Assembly: GCA_001683845.1 (NCBI GenBank)
Contig: LXQI01000007.1
Location: forward strand, 82,454 to 146,453
DNA from: Erythrobacter sp. ANT-B3C2
GTDB taxonomy: Bacteria; Pseudomonadota; Alphaproteobacteria; Sphingomonadales; Sphingomonadaceae
Length of the DNA: 64,000 nt
Direction of reading: 5' to 3'
Shown: piece after piece, positions 44,934 through 55,215 of the stretch
Layout of the letters: the number at the start of each line of letters is the position of its first letter
Numbering within the stretch: the stretch's first letter is position 1
Made by a program: the position numbers and the translations under genes
Notes under the pieces: generated by a model
Databases searched by the model: none
What the model saw: only the letters and a program-made list of their open reading frames with translations
Told to the model about the DNA's origin: nothing

Positions 44934-45980
44934 CTAGTGCGTCAGATCGGCGGCGGTGATCGTCGGGAACTGCTCGGCCACGAGGCGAGCGCGTGCCATT
45001 CCGGCAGCCTGATTGCCGATATGGCCACGCTGGGCGAGCGGGCCGCCCTCCTGCTGCATGGTTTCAACCCAGTGGCCGATCAGCTGGCGCAGGCCGGGAA
45101 TGGCGTCGAGATGCGCCTTTTTGATGTACAGGTACATCGAGCGGGCACCGGGATATTCCTCGCTGGAAATGGTCTCGAAGGTCGGCAGCACGCCGTTGAT
45201 CGGCAGGCCCTGCAGGGCCTCCGCGTTCTGCTGCAGATAGGAATAGCCGAAGACACCCACCGCATTGGGATTGCCGCGGATCTTCTGGACAATGAGATTG
45301 TCCTGCTCGCCCTGGTCGACATAGGCGCCATCGTTGCGGACCCGGGTGCAGACCTCGTCGTGCCGTGCCTCGTCGCTCTCGGCGAGCGCCTGCATCTGCG
45401 GATTGGAGTCGCAGCCGGGCAACAGCACAAGTTCCTCGAACGAATCGCGCGTGCCCGAGGTGGACGGCGGGCCGTAGACGAGGATCGGGGTCGCCGGCAG
45501 CGAGGGATCGACATCGCGCCAGGTGCGGGCGGTTTGCGGCTCGCCATAGGGATTGGCGGCGAGCGCGCGGTAGACGATCTCGGGAGTCAGGTTCATGGTA
45601 ATGCCGCCCTGCGCCGAGGCCATCGCGAGCCCGTCATAGCCGATCGGCAGCTCGACGACCTCGGTCACGCCATTGGCCTGGCAGGCGGCGAATTCCGAAC
45701 GCTCCATCCTCCGTGAAGCATTGGCAATGTCGGGCGTGTTGGCGCCGACGCCCGAGCAGAACAGGTTGATGCCGCCGCCGGTGCCGGTCGCCTCGATGAT
45801 CGGTGAGCCGAATTCCGGATTTGACCGCGCGAAGCTCTCCGCGACCGTGGTGGCGAAAGGATAGACGGTGGAAGAGCCGACGGCGCGCACGGACTGGCGC
45901 GTGTCCGCCTCCCCACCACAGGCCGCGAGCGGAATGGTGCAGGACAGCGCAAGGAGGACGGGCAGGGCGGAGCGGATCAT
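44934..45980 (-). CDS. pstS: Phosphate-binding lipoprotein PstS
   Basis: Periplasmic phosphate-binding protein, 348 residues. Lipoprotein signal with LAAC21. VGSSTVYPF, ATGTGGGINLFCSG and STSGTRDSFEEL form the phosphate pocket. The start ATG at 45980 was chosen over longer in-frame options because the signal peptide begins there. A Pho box lies about 105 bp upstream. Confidence 0.96.
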   Translation of the reverse strand: MIRSALPVLLALSCTIPLAACGGEADTRQSVRAVGSSTVYPFATTVAESFARSNPEFGSPIIEATGTGGGINLFCSGVGANTPDIANASRRMERSEFAACQANGVTEVVELPIGYDGLAMASAQGGITMNLTPEIVYRALAANPYGEPQTARTWRDVDPSLPATPILVYGPPSTSGTRDSFEELVLLPGCDSNPQMQALAESDEARHDEVCTRVRNDGAYVDQGEQDNLIVQKIRGNPNAVGVFGYSYLQQNAEALQGLPINGVLPTFETISSEEYPGARSMYLYIKKAHLDAIPGLRQLIGHWVETMQQEGGPLAQRGHIGNQAAGMARARLVAEQFPTITAADLTH

Positions 45981-46083
45981 AGCATTGTTTCCCAAGGTGA
46001 GGCCGCCGGCACCGCCGTTCCGCTGCAGCGGCAGGCGGACCATTCCGGAAGGAGCGTGCAGACCCGGCCAATGTTTAATTGAG

Positions 46084-46101
46084 GTGACAGCTTCATGACA
46101 C
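46084..46101 (-). promoter_or_regulatory. Pho box upstream of pstS
   Basis: On the minus strand GTGTCAT-GAAG-CTGTCAC matches the PhoB site CTGTCAT-N4-CTGTCAT with one mismatch in each 7-bp half. It overlaps the phoR stop codon, and an AT-rich TTAAAC element lies about 10 bp beyond it as a likely -10. This would make pstSCAB-phoU-phoB inducible apart from phoR. Confidence 0.8.
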
Positions 46102-47385
46102 CGCGTCCGGAGTATCCGCCGCCTCCGCCAGGTTCGGTTGTTCCTCGACCAACGGGATACGGACGGTGACGGTGGTGCCATCCCCCTGGCGGCTGGTGAT
46201 ATCGAGCCGGCCGCGATGGCGTTCGACGATGTGCTTTACGATCGCCAGCCCCAGTCCCGTGCCGCCCGCGGTCCGGCTGCGCCCGGGAGCGGTCCGGTAA
46301 AAGCGGCGGGTGAGATGGGGAATGTGCTCGGGCGCGATCCCCTCTCCACGGTCGCGCACGCTGATAACCGCCATGTCGCGCTCGTCGCGCGCGAGGTGGA
46401 CATCCACTGTCGTTCCGGGGGAGCCGTATTTGAGTGCATTATCCACTAGGTTGCGGACAAGCTGCTCGAGCTGCCGGTAGTCGCCGCGCACCAGCACCCG
46501 CCCTTCCTCGCGCGCGATTGCGAGCCTTTCCTGCCGTTCGGGCCCGGCGCCATCGCGAGCCGCCTGTGAAATCAACTGAGCGAGGTCGACCTGCTCGCGC
46601 GGGCGGTCGTGCTTTTCCGCTTCAACGCGCGAGAGCGACATCAGGTCGTCCACCAGGTGCTGGAGCCGGCGGGCTTCGCGCAGAACGATGGTGTGGAACC
46701 GCGCGGTGCGGGTGGGATCAATCGCCTCGCCGCCCTCCGCCAGCGTTTCCATGTAGCCGATGATCGAGGCGAGCGGGGTGCGCAACTCGTGGCTGGCGTT
46801 GGCGACGAAATCGGTATGCGCGCGGCTGACATCGGCCTCGGAGGTGCGGTTGACCAGCTCGATCAGGCAGTAGCGGTCGTCAATCGGCTGGCGACGCATC
46901 TGCCAAGAGCTGCGCGGCCCGGTGAGGCCCTGAACATCGGTGCTGCCCCCGTCCTTGCGCGAGAGCAGGTCGACCGCGGCCGGGTGGCGGAAGGCGATCC
47001 GGGCGTCCTGTCCCTGCACGTGTGTACCGATCGCCTCGCGTGCGGCAGCATTGGCGACGATGATCCGCATGCCATCCAGCATGAGCACGGGAAGGCCCGA
47101 ATGTTCGATCAGGTCGCGCATGCCGGTGCGGGTCAGCTGAACGCTTTCCGCTTGCCGTGGCTCGGCAGCCGGTTGCGGAGCGGGGGGCAGCACGAGCCAG
47201 AAGGTGGCGATCCAGATCGTTATCGTGCCCGCCACCAATAACGGGCTCATTCCGGCCAGCACCAGCACGCCACCCGTCGCCAGGGCGAGCACGATGCCGC
47301 CAATCGGAAGACTGCGACCCATCGACAACAGAATAGCCGCCGGGCGCCGCCGACGCCAGCGGGAAAGGCGGGGGTTTGCACGCAT
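46093..47385 (-). CDS. phoR: Phosphate sensor kinase PhoR
   Basis: A 430-residue histidine kinase. Two membrane helices (about 28-46 and 50-66), a PAS-like domain (about 88-190), the HisKA domain with phospho-acceptor His199 in NASHELRTPLASIIGYMETL, and the HATPase with NLVDNALKY, RDRGEGI and GGTGLGLAIVK. The ATG at 47385 is used; the ATG at 47322 (MGRSLP) is also possible. The reading frame stays open far upstream, antisense to xylB, which is not coding. Confidence 0.95.
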   Translation of the reverse strand: MRANPRLSRWRRRRPAAILLSMGRSLPIGGIVLALATGGVLVLAGMSPLLVAGTITIWIATFWLVLPPAPQPAAEPRQAESVQLTRTGMRDLIEHSGLPVLMLDGMRIIVANAAAREAIGTHVQGQDARIAFRHPAAVDLLSRKDGGSTDVQGLTGPRSSWQMRRQPIDDRYCLIELVNRTSEADVSRAHTDFVANASHELRTPLASIIGYMETLAEGGEAIDPTRTARFHTIVLREARRLQHLVDDLMSLSRVEAEKHDRPREQVDLAQLISQAARDGAGPERQERLAIAREEGRVLVRGDYRQLEQLVRNLVDNALKYGSPGTTVDVHLARDERDMAVISVRDRGEGIAPEHIPHLTRRFYRTAPGRSRTAGGTGLGLAIVKHIVERHRGRLDITSRQGDGTTVTVRIPLVEEQPNLAEAADTPDAVS

Positions 47386-47471
47386 AGGGCAAGCAGTGCG
47401 AAAGCGGGTTACAAGCACTTGGCAGGCGGGCGCAAGCCGATCTGAGTGGTCCCGCTTGCACCTTCTGCGGC

Positions 47472-47510
47472 TTGACTCTCCCCTTACCCGGCCCGTAGGT
47501 AGCGCTAACA
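47472..47510 (+). promoter_or_regulatory. Promoter with XylR-like operator before xylBA
   Basis: A TTGACT -35-like box at 47472 is followed by GGTAGCGCTAACA at 47498-47510. Its reverse complement, TGTTAGCGCTACC, is the inverted-repeat core I recall for the Caulobacter XylR operator, a LacI-family site. It covers the likely -10 region, 134 bp before the xylB ATG. No LacI regulator gene lies nearby. Confidence 0.7.
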
Positions 47511-47643
47511 ATGAACCCGGCAAAGGGGGTGAGGAGAGCGGGCGATACTCAGCCCAGGTCGGCGAACCGGAGCCTCGCGGCCCGGTCCGCGTAGGTCCCG
47601 CCTTGTCACTCCTGTTTCGCTGCGTTTGCCAAGGTGAGGGTTG

Positions 47644-49098
47644 ATGTTTCTCGGGATTGATATCGGCACCTCGGGCGTCAAAGCGGCGCTGATTGATGAG
47701 GACGGCGCGCTGATCGAGCAGGCGAGTGCCCCGCTGGGTGTGCAACGACCGCAGCCGCTGTACAGCGAGCAGGATCCGCTCGAGTGGTGGCGCGCCACCG
47801 GCCAGGCCGTGAGTGCGCTCAATGCCATGCGACGGCGGCAGGTGCGGGCGGTGGGCGTGGCCGGGCAGATGCACGGCGCCACGCTGCTGGGCGAGGGCGA
47901 CAAGGTGCTGCGCCCGGCGATCCTGTGGAACGACGGCCGCTCGGGAGAGCAATGCGCCGAGCTTGAGGCGGCCGAGCCGCGCGCCCGCGAGATCACCGCC
48001 AATGTCGCGCAGTCCGGCTTCACCGCGCCCAAGCTGATGTGGGTGCGCAGGCACGAGCCCGAAATATTCGCTGCGATCAGCAGTGTGCTGCTGCCCAAGG
48101 ATTACGTCCGACTGCGGATGACGGGGGTGAAGGCTTCCGACGTGTCGGACTCGGCGGGGACCTTGTGGCTCGATGTCGGAGCGCGGCGCTGGTCGCCCGA
48201 AATGCTGGCGGCGACGGGGCTGAGCGGGACCCAGATGCCCGAGTTGTTCGAAGGCACCGAACCGACCGGGCACCTGCTGCCGGAGATTGCCGCCGAGTGG
48301 GGCATGGAGGCCGTGTCGGTGGCGGCGGGCGCGGGCGACAATGCGGCGGCGGCGATCGGGGTGGGAGTGATCCGCGATGGCGATGCGTTCCTTTCGCTCG
48401 GCACCTCGGGCGTGAGCTTCGTAGCCACCGACGCGCTGCGGCCACGGCCGGCGCGGGGGCTGCATGCCTTTTGCCATGCTCTGCCGGGCAAGTGGCACCA
48501 GATGTCGGTGATGCTGAGTGCGGCGGCTTGCCTCGACTGGGCGGCCTCGCTGCTCGGCTTTGCCGACGTGCCGGCGCTGCTGGCTGAGGCCGAGCGCGCC
48601 AGCGGCCCGGGCCCGACCATCTTCCTTCCCTATCTGGCCGGCGAACGCACGCCGTATGCCGACCCGCATGCCATGGGCGTGCTGTTCGGCCTCACCGCCT
48701 CCACCAGTCGCGCCGAGGTAGCGCGCGCCGTGCTCGATGGCGTGGCGATGGGCCTGCGCGATGGGATCGACGTGATCGTCGAAGCGGGCACGCGGGTGGA
48801 TGCCTTCACGCTGGTGGGCGGCGGATCGCGCTCCGCGTTCTGGGGCCGGCTGATCGCCTCCGCGCTCGACCGGCCGATCGTCACCCGCGAGGGTGGCGAG
48901 GTCGGCCCGGCGCTGGGCGCCGCGCGGCTGGCCCGTATCGCCGCCGGCGCTGCCAGCATCGAGGAAGCCTGTCAGGCACCGCCAGTGACCGCCAGCATTG
49001 AACCCGAAGCCGATCTGGTGGGCTATTTCGCCGATCGGCAGCCGCGTTTCGCCGCACTGTTCACCGCTCTCAAACCACACTTCAGGGGGTTGCCATGA
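47644..49098 (+). CDS. xylB: Xylulokinase
   Basis: Phosphorylates D-xylulose to xylulose-5-phosphate, which enters the pentose phosphate pathway through transketolase. The 484-residue FGGY kinase has [25 protein letters not shown] and ILWNDGRS near the N-terminus. [11 protein letters not shown] (catalytic Asp), [12 protein letters not shown] and [10 protein letters not shown] follow. It overlaps xylA by 4 bp. ATG 47644 follows GGTGAGGG. Confidence 0.95.
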   Translation: MFLGIDIGTSGVKAALIDEDGALIEQASAPLGVQRPQPLYSEQDPLEWWRATGQAVSALNAMRRRQVRAVGVAGQMHGATLLGEGDKVLRPAILWNDGRSGEQCAELEAAEPRAREITANVAQSGFTAPKLMWVRRHEPEIFAAISSVLLPKDYVRLRMTGVKASDVSDSAGTLWLDVGARRWSPEMLAATGLSGTQMPELFEGTEPTGHLLPEIAAEWGMEAVSVAAGAGDNAAAAIGVGVIRDGDAFLSLGTSGVSFVATDALRPRPARGLHAFCHALPGKWHQMSVMLSAAACLDWAASLLGFADVPALLAEAERASGPGPTIFLPYLAGERTPYADPHAMGVLFGLTASTSRAEVARAVLDGVAMGLRDGIDVIVEAGTRVDAFTLVGGGSRSAFWGRLIASALDRPIVTREGGEVGPALGAARLARIAAGAASIEEACQAPPVTASIEPEADLVGYFADRQPRFAALFTALKPHFRGLP

Positions 49099-50414
49099 CC
49101 GACCGTATCTTCGCCGACATTGCTCCGATCCGCTACGAAGGACCGGAGTCCGAGAACCTGCTCTCCTACCGGTGGTACGATGCCGACCGGCAGGTGATGG
49201 GCAAGAGCATGAAGGACCACCTGCGGCTGGCGGTGTGCTATTGGCACAGCTTCGCCTGGGGCGGGCACGACATCTTCGGTGCCGGCACCTTCGTGCGGCC
49301 GTGGCAGCCCGGCCAGGCGGTGACGCAGGAGCTGGCCGACAACAAGCTCGATAATGCGTTCGACTTCTTCGAGCGGCTGGGCGTGCCGTATTTTTGTTTC
49401 CACGATGTCGACGCGATGGCCACGGCCGAGACGCCGAGCGAGCACCAGCGCCATCTGCGCGCGATCGAGGAGAAGATGGCGCGCAAGATGGAGGACAGCG
49501 GCGTCGGCCTGCTGTGGGGCACCGCCAACCTGTTCAGCCATCCGCGTTATGCTGCCGGCGGCGCCACCAGCCCGGACCCGGAGATCTTCGCCTGGGCCGC
49601 GTTCCAGGTGCGCGAGATGCTGGAGACCACCCAGCGGCTGAAGGGCGAGAACTACGTGCTGTGGGGTGGCCGCGAGGGCTATGACACGCTGCTGAACACC
49701 GACATGAAGCAGGAGCTGGACCAGCTCGGCCGGTTCCTCAACATGGTGGTGGAGCACAAGCACAAGATCGGCTTCAAGGGGCTGATCCTGATCGAGCCCA
49801 AGCCGCACGAGCCGAGCAAGCACCAGTATGATCGCGACACCGGCACCGTGTACGGTTTCCTCGAGCGCTACGGCCTGACCGAGGAGGTGAAGGTCAACAT
49901 CGAGGCGAACCACGCCACGCTGGCGGGCAACACTTTCGAGCACGAGATCGCCACCGCCAGTGCGCTGGGGATCTTCGGTTTGATCGACATCAACCGCGGC
50001 GATCCGCAGAACGGCTGGGATACCGACCAATTCCCCAATTCGGTCGCCGAGCTGACGCTGGCGCTGATCGAGGTGCTGCGCGCCGGTGGCTTCACCAGCG
50101 GCGGCTTCAATTTCGATTCCAAGGTGCGCCGCCAGTCGGTCGATGCCGAGGATCTGTTCCACGACCATGTGGGCGGGATCGACGTGCTGGCCCGCGCGCT
50201 GCTGAACGCCGCGTCGATCATCGAGGACGGGCGGCTCGATGCTTTCGTGAAGGATCGCTACGCCGGCTGGGAGAGCGATTTCGGCCGCGCGGCGCTGGGC
50301 GAGCGGACCTTGGTGGAGCTGGCCGATTGGGCGCTGGAGCAGGACAATAGCGCCAGCCGTCCGCCTTCGGGCCGGCAGGAGCACCTGGAAAATCTGATCA
50401 ACCGCTTCGTCTGA
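49095..50414 (+). CDS. xylA: Xylose isomerase
   Basis: Converts D-xylose to D-xylulose. The 439-residue protein is of the longer class II type. It has [11 protein letters not shown] with the catalytic His, [30 protein letters not shown] with the metal-binding Glu/His, and [16 protein letters not shown]. Its start overlaps the xylB stop by 4 bp. Confidence 0.97.
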   Translation: MTDRIFADIAPIRYEGPESENLLSYRWYDADRQVMGKSMKDHLRLAVCYWHSFAWGGHDIFGAGTFVRPWQPGQAVTQELADNKLDNAFDFFERLGVPYFCFHDVDAMATAETPSEHQRHLRAIEEKMARKMEDSGVGLLWGTANLFSHPRYAAGGATSPDPEIFAWAAFQVREMLETTQRLKGENYVLWGGREGYDTLLNTDMKQELDQLGRFLNMVVEHKHKIGFKGLILIEPKPHEPSKHQYDRDTGTVYGFLERYGLTEEVKVNIEANHATLAGNTFEHEIATASALGIFGLIDINRGDPQNGWDTDQFPNSVAELTLALIEVLRAGGFTSGGFNFDSKVRRQSVDAEDLFHDHVGGIDVLARALLNAASIIEDGRLDAFVKDRYAGWESDFGRAALGERTLVELADWALEQDNSASRPPSGRQEHLENLINRFV

Positions 50415-50434
50415 AAGCGGGAACAGGAGAGAAC

Positions 50435-51518
50435 ATGATGAAGACCATGACGAAGCTGCTCGCCGGGGCCGCCGCCGCCATCTCGCTCTCTGGCTGCGCC
50501 ACGATGCCGGGCAGCGAGCCGCTCTCTCCCGAGGGGCTGCGCTATGCCGCGCAGCCGCTGGTGACCGAGATCTACACCGCCGACCCATCGGCGCATGTGT
50601 TCAACAACCGGCTCTACATCTACGGTTCGCACGACCTCGACGGGCCGGCGGTGGAAGACGATCTGGGCTCCCATTTCGAGATGCGCGATTACCGCGTGAT
50701 CTCGATGGACCGGCCCGGCGCGCCGGTGACGGTGCACCCGGTGGCGCTCGACGTGGACCAGGTGCCGTGGGCCGCGCGGCAGATGTGGGCGCCGGACGCG
50801 GCCTACAAGAACGGCCGCTATTACCTTTATTTCCCGGCCAAGGATGCGCAGGACGTGTTCCGCATCGGCGTGGCGGTGGGTGACCGGCCCGAGGGTCCGT
50901 TCACGCCGCAGCCCGAGGCGATTAGGGGCAGCTATTCGATCGACCCGGCGGTGTTCACAGACGATGACGGGCAGAGCTATATGTGCTTCGGTGGAATCTG
51001 GGGCGGGCAGCTTCAGCGCTGGCAGACCGGCCAGTATCAGCCGAACGGCTCAATCACTGACTTGGCGCAGCCGAATGCCCCGGCGATCAAGCCGCGCATC
51101 GCGCGGATGCGGAATGACATGCTCGAATTTGCCGAGGCGCCGCGCGAGGTGATGATCCTCGACGAGAGCGGCAACCCTATCCTGGGCGGCGACCTTGACC
51201 GGCGCTTCTTCGAGGCGGCCTGGGTGCAAAAGTACAACGGGCTGTACTACTTCAGCTACTCTACCGGTGATACGGACTACATCAACTACGCGACCGGCAC
51301 CTCTTCCCTATGGGCCATTCACCTATCGCGGGCGGGTGCTGGAGCCGGTGCAGGGGTGGACCAACCATCATTCGATCACCGAGGTCGATGGGCAGTATTA
51401 TCTGTTCTACCACGATACGCAGCTTTCGAACGACACGCGGCTGCGCAACATCAAGATGCTCCCGCTGCAGCACAATACCGATGGGTCAATCCAGACGCTT
51501 GACCCGTTTGTGCGCTGA
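50435..51518 (+). pseudogene. GH43 xylosidase/arabinosidase lipoprotein, frameshifted
   Basis: Signal peptide with lipobox LSGC21, then a GH43 five-bladed propeller. ADPSAHVF gives the general base Asp, SIDPAVFTDDDGQSY the middle Asp, and FFEAAWVQKYNGLYYFSYSTG the acid Glu. After YATGTS (about 51302) the frame shifts by one. The natural continuation YGPFTYRGRVLEPVQGW..TNHHSITEVDG then runs to the stop at 51518 in another frame. So the catalytic residues are encoded but the C-terminal blade is out of frame. Probably decorated xylan cleavage before import. A single-base sequencing error would restore it. Confidence 0.82.
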
Positions 51519-51546
51519 TGTTGCAAGCGGTTAACAAGAGGGTCGC

Positions 51547-52466
51547 ATGAGGTTTGCAACGGCTTTGCTCGCCGCTTCTGCGGCAGCGGTTCTGGCAGGC
51601 TGCGCGACCCTGTCGGACGCGCCAGCTGGCGCCGATGACGCTGCGGCGGTGCGGATGAGCCAGATCGGCTTTGCACCCGGCGCGCCCAAGCGGGCGGTGG
51701 TGGCGGATGCGTCCGCCTCGCCGCTCGCCTGGCGCCTGCTGGGGCCGAGTGGCGACGTAGTGGCCGAGGGGCGGACGCGGGTGTTCGGGCAGGACCGCTA
51801 TTCGGGCGAGCATCTCCATCTGGCGGAGTTCAGCGAAGCCCGTGCTGTGGGCGAGGGCTTTCGGCTGGAGATCGGCGCGGAGCAGAGTCGGCCGTTCGCC
51901 ATTCGGACCGATCTTTACGACCGGCTGCCCTACGATGCGCTGGCCTATTTCTACCACAACCGCGCCAGCACGCCGATTGAGGCGCGTTATGTTGGCGAGC
52001 GCTGGGCGCGCCCCGCCGGCCATGCGCCGGACCTTGCCACCTGCTATTCGGGTGCGGATGACAATGGCGCCGTGTGGCCGGGGTGCGATTACACGCTCGA
52101 TGTCAGCAAGGGCTGGTACGATGCCGGGGACCACGGCAAATATGTGGTGAACGGCGGCATCGCGCTGTGGACGCTGCTCAATTATCATGAGCGCCAGCAG
52201 CATGCGGGCGGAGCGCTGTTCGCCGACGGCACCGCCGCCATTCCCGAGGCGGGCAATGGCGTTTCCGACCTGCTGGACGAGGCGCGCTGGCAGCTCGATT
52301 TCATGCTTGCCATGCAGATCCCCGAAGGTACGCAAACGCGGGCGCCCGTCGGGGTAAAGCAGGGTGGGGCGGATATGCCGTTCACGCCGATCGACGCTTC
52401 TGGCATGGCGCATCACAAGGTGGCCGAGGAGCAGTGGACCCCGCTGCCAACCGCTCCGCACGAGAT
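51547..52466 (+). pseudogene. GH9 glycoside hydrolase lipoprotein, truncated
   Basis: Signal with lipobox LAGC19, a CelD_N immunoglobulin-like domain (about 35-115), and the first half of the GH9 barrel with GWYDAGDHGKY that carries the catalytic base Asp pair. Homology stops at TPLPTAPHE (about 52466). The remaining half with the catalytic Glu is missing. The frame ends at 52479 just inside a TonB-receptor fragment. GH9 members are cellulases or cellodextrinases. Confidence 0.85.
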
Positions 52467-53543
52467 CACCTGGGCGTGATCAATCCTTTCGAGGTCCGCT
52501 GCGCTGCCAGCGTGCCCCCTAACGCACCCCCTGGCACCCCGCCGCAGTTGCCGGGGGGCGTGTGCGCGATCGGGCCCGCAGCCTATGCCCAACTGCAACA
52601 ATTCGCCACCGGAGAGACGCAGCCAAGCGAGGCCCGCAATTCGTATACGTATTGGTTGCCGAGCCTGAACATCAAAGTGGGCCTGACCGATGAGCTGATC
52701 CTCCGCCTTGCCGCGTCGCGAAATCTCGCACGGGCGGGCATGGCCGACCTTCAGAACTTCCTCACTGTCGGCTCTGATGCCAGCAGCGGCTTCAGGCTGA
52801 CCGCGACCGCGGGCAACCCGTCCCTGAAGCCTGCCATCTCCGACAATTTTGATGCCAGCCTGGAGTGGTATTTCGCGACCGTGGGCTCGCTGACGTTCAA
52901 TGCCTATTACAAGAACATCCACAATTTCTTCTATCAGGACATCACCTTCCGCGACATCACCAGCAACGGCGTCACGCAGTCGGTGCAGGTTCGCGGACCG
53001 GCCAATTTCGAAGGGACGGGCAAGGTCAAGGGCTTCGAACTCGCCTATCAGCAGACTTACGAGTTCCTTCCCGCGCCGCTGGACGGCCTCGGCATCAGCG
53101 CGAACTACAGCTTCATCAACAGCGAGGGGCTGCCCAATTCCCTGTTGAACACGGGGGAGCCGGTGGACGTGCCGCTGGATGGCGGGGTGCCGGGCAATCT
53201 GCCGCTGGAGCAGCTCTCCAAACACAACGTCAACGTAGCGGCATTCTATGAAAAGGGACCTATCTCGATCCGTGGGGCCTACAATTGGCGCTCGCGGTTC
53301 CTGCTCACCGCGGCGGATGTGATCTTCCCCTTCTACCCGATCCTCAATGATGCGACCGGCCAGCTGGATGCATCGGTCTTCTTCTCGCTCAATGAGAACG
53401 TGAAGGTCGGCGTGCAGGGTGTGAACCTTACCAACGAGGTGACCAGGACGTTGCAGCAGTTCTCGTCTGACGGACTTCTCGGGCCGCGTTCCTACTTCAT
53501 GAACGACAGGCGGTTTGCCTTTATCGTGCGCGGCACCTTCTAA
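52467..53543 (+). pseudogene. TonB-dependent receptor, C-terminal fragment only
   Basis: About 357 residues of outer-membrane beta-barrel: RNSYTYWLPSLNIKVGLTDELILRLAASRNLARAG (abbreviated: LPSLNIKVGLTDELILR), GNPSLKPAISDNFDASLEWYF, FNAYYKNIHNFFYQ, LSKHNVNVAAFYEKGPISIRGAYNWR, and the terminal FIVRGTF ending in Phe. Signal peptide, TonB box, plug and first barrel half are absent. An ATG at 52434 opens the frame but reads GH9 sequence out of frame first. Belongs to the CarO/maltose-type TBDRs of sphingomonads that import plant oligosaccharides. Confidence 0.87.
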
Positions 53544-53562
53544 GCGGCCGCAAGCAACCTCA

Positions 53563-53600
53563 AGGAGCCCCTCCGCCGTGCGGAAGGGCTCCTGTTCTTT
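53563..53600 (+). terminator. Terminator after the TonB-receptor fragment
   Basis: AGGAGCCC pairs with GGGCTCCT, extended by CTCCGC/GCGGA around a short loop, then GTTCTTT. The hairpin begins 19 bp after the stop and implies that the locus once ended here. Confidence 0.75.
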
Positions 53601-54050
53601 GCGCGGCGTCTGCAGGGCTGCACACCAGGCCACTCGCACTCAACCCTGCACCATCATTGACTAGGCATCGTCGGAACGCCCAAGGTACATTGTCCGGGCG
53701 AGAATGGGGCCGCGCCATAGGCGACGGCCGCAGATTGAGCGGGCGTGAGAGCAGATGCACCTAGCCTTGAGACACGGGGGCGCCGGCTGTGGATCGTGAA
53801 CGTGGGCGATATAAAGCCGATGGAGTTCCCCACCAGCTTGTCACCGTCAATGCGGTAAATCATGCCCGAGCTATCGGAGCCAACGGCATCGAATAGCGCA
53901 CGATTTTCGATCTGGGCCTCAAAGGGCGCCGGCGCTGAAGATCTGGCCGTACTTCTCGCAGCAGACCGAATATGTGATGGGGGGCGGGGCGACGAACTTC
54001 ATGGTTCTGGTGCTCGCCGCAGACCGGCGCTTTGCCGGCGAGGAGGATCG
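53601..54050. other. Gene debris before galM
   Basis: No intact gene. On the minus strand a fragment at 53654-53863 reads MIYRIDGDKLVGNSIGF and then loses any pattern. On the + strand an open stretch from about 53935 reads KIWPYFSQQTEYVMGGGATN..FMVLVLAADRRF and stops at TGA 54052-54054, overlapping the galM start by ATGA. That 4-bp coupling suggests the tail of a lost operon gene. Its family is not recognised. Confidence 0.55.
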
Positions 54051-55181
54051 ATGATCAGGATCGCGGTGACCACGCTCGCCATCGTCTGGCCGGCGATTGC
54101 CGGCGCGAGCGTGATCGCGCCCGGTGCGGAGGTCGCACCCTACGGGACGATGAGCGACGGGCGGCCGGTGCAGCAGGTGACGTTGCGCAATGCCGAGGGA
54201 ATGGCGGTGCGCATCATCACGCTGGGAGCGATCATCACCGCTGTAGAGGTGGCAGACGATCAGGGGCAGGTGGAGAACGTTGCGCTCGGCCTGCCGGACG
54301 TTGCCACCTATGAGGCGCACAACAGCGACTATTACTTTGGCGGTGTGGTGGGCCGGTTTGCCGGCCGGATCGCCAATGCGCGATTTGCCATCGATGGGGA
54401 GGAGGTGCGCCTCACCCCCAATTTGGGCCCGCATGCGCTGCATGGCGGCGCGGGCGGGGGCACCATCTTTAAGCTGTGGGAGCTGCGCCAGGCCGGCCCC
54501 GCCCATGCCGTGCTCGCCTATACCAGCCCGGCGCAGGAGCAGGGCTTCCCGGGCGAGTTGGCAATTTCGGTCACTTACAACCTGACCGAGGAAGGCGCGC
54601 TGTTCATCGACTATGCGGCGACCACCGACGCACCGACCGTGCTCAACCTCACCAATCATAGTTATTTCAATCTTGCCGGGGCTGATGGGGGGCCGGTCTA
54701 CGGCCACACATTGCGAATTTTCAGCGACCGGATCCTCGCCACGAACGACGCGGGCCTCCCGACCGGCGGCTTCGAGCCGGTGGCGGGGACCGCGTTCGAT
54801 TTCCGCGAGGGTCGCCCCGTGGCCGGGCCCGGTGGCCAAGGGATGCCGGTGAACGACGGGGTCAGCGGCTACAACCACAGCTGGATGATCGAGCAACGGG
54901 ACGACGAACTGGTCGCCGCCGCCCGGCTGGCCGATCCCGAGAGCGGGCGGGTGATGGACGTCTTCACCACCGAACCTTCGATCCACGTCTATGTCGCCAA
55001 TTATTTCGCGGGAGACCAAGTGGGTGCCGCGGGCGTGCCGCTGGCCCCGCACACCGGCATTGCGCTCGAAACCCAGCACTTGCCCGACAGCCCCAACCGC
55101 GCCGACTTCCCCTCGACGCTGTTGCGTTCGGGCGAGACCTTCCGCTCGCGCACGGTTTATCACTTCCACCTCGGCCGCTGA
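54051..55181 (+). CDS. galM: Aldose 1-epimerase (mutarotase)
   Basis: Interconverts alpha and beta anomers of aldoses. The 376-residue protein has a signal-like N-terminus (MIRIAVTTLAIVWPAIAGAS), so it may be periplasmic. The catalytic His is in LNLTNHSYFNL, the second His is in HALHGG, and Glu is in GIALETQHLPDSPN. VGRFAGRIANARF is also typical. Intact among damaged neighbours. It would speed xylose or arabinose processing in the locus. Confidence 0.93.
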   Translation: MIRIAVTTLAIVWPAIAGASVIAPGAEVAPYGTMSDGRPVQQVTLRNAEGMAVRIITLGAIITAVEVADDQGQVENVALGLPDVATYEAHNSDYYFGGVVGRFAGRIANARFAIDGEEVRLTPNLGPHALHGGAGGGTIFKLWELRQAGPAHAVLAYTSPAQEQGFPGELAISVTYNLTEEGALFIDYAATTDAPTVLNLTNHSYFNLAGADGGPVYGHTLRIFSDRILATNDAGLPTGGFEPVAGTAFDFREGRPVAGPGGQGMPVNDGVSGYNHSWMIEQRDDELVAAARLADPESGRVMDVFTTEPSIHVYVANYFAGDQVGAAGVPLAPHTGIALETQHLPDSPNRADFPSTLLRSGETFRSRTVYHFHLGR

Positions 55182-55215
55182 GCGCTCGCGCGGCGCGGCA
55201 AAGGAGGCCGCCCGG

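Noticed and set aside
43514..44959. A 481-residue + strand frame across pstC
   Set aside because: His/Gln/Arg-rich shadow of pstC; no family features.
46093..49080. A 995-residue minus-strand frame extending phoR across xylB
   Set aside because: The part above 47385 is antisense to a strong xylB with no motifs. It is a GC-bias artefact; phoR starts at 47385 or 47322.
49023..50588. A 521-residue minus-strand frame across xylA
   Set aside because: Antisense to xylose isomerase, no motifs.
53654..53863. Minus-strand ORF with MIYRIDGDKLVGNSIGF as a new gene
   Set aside because: Only the first ~20 residues look protein-like, and the rest loses pattern. Treated as debris.
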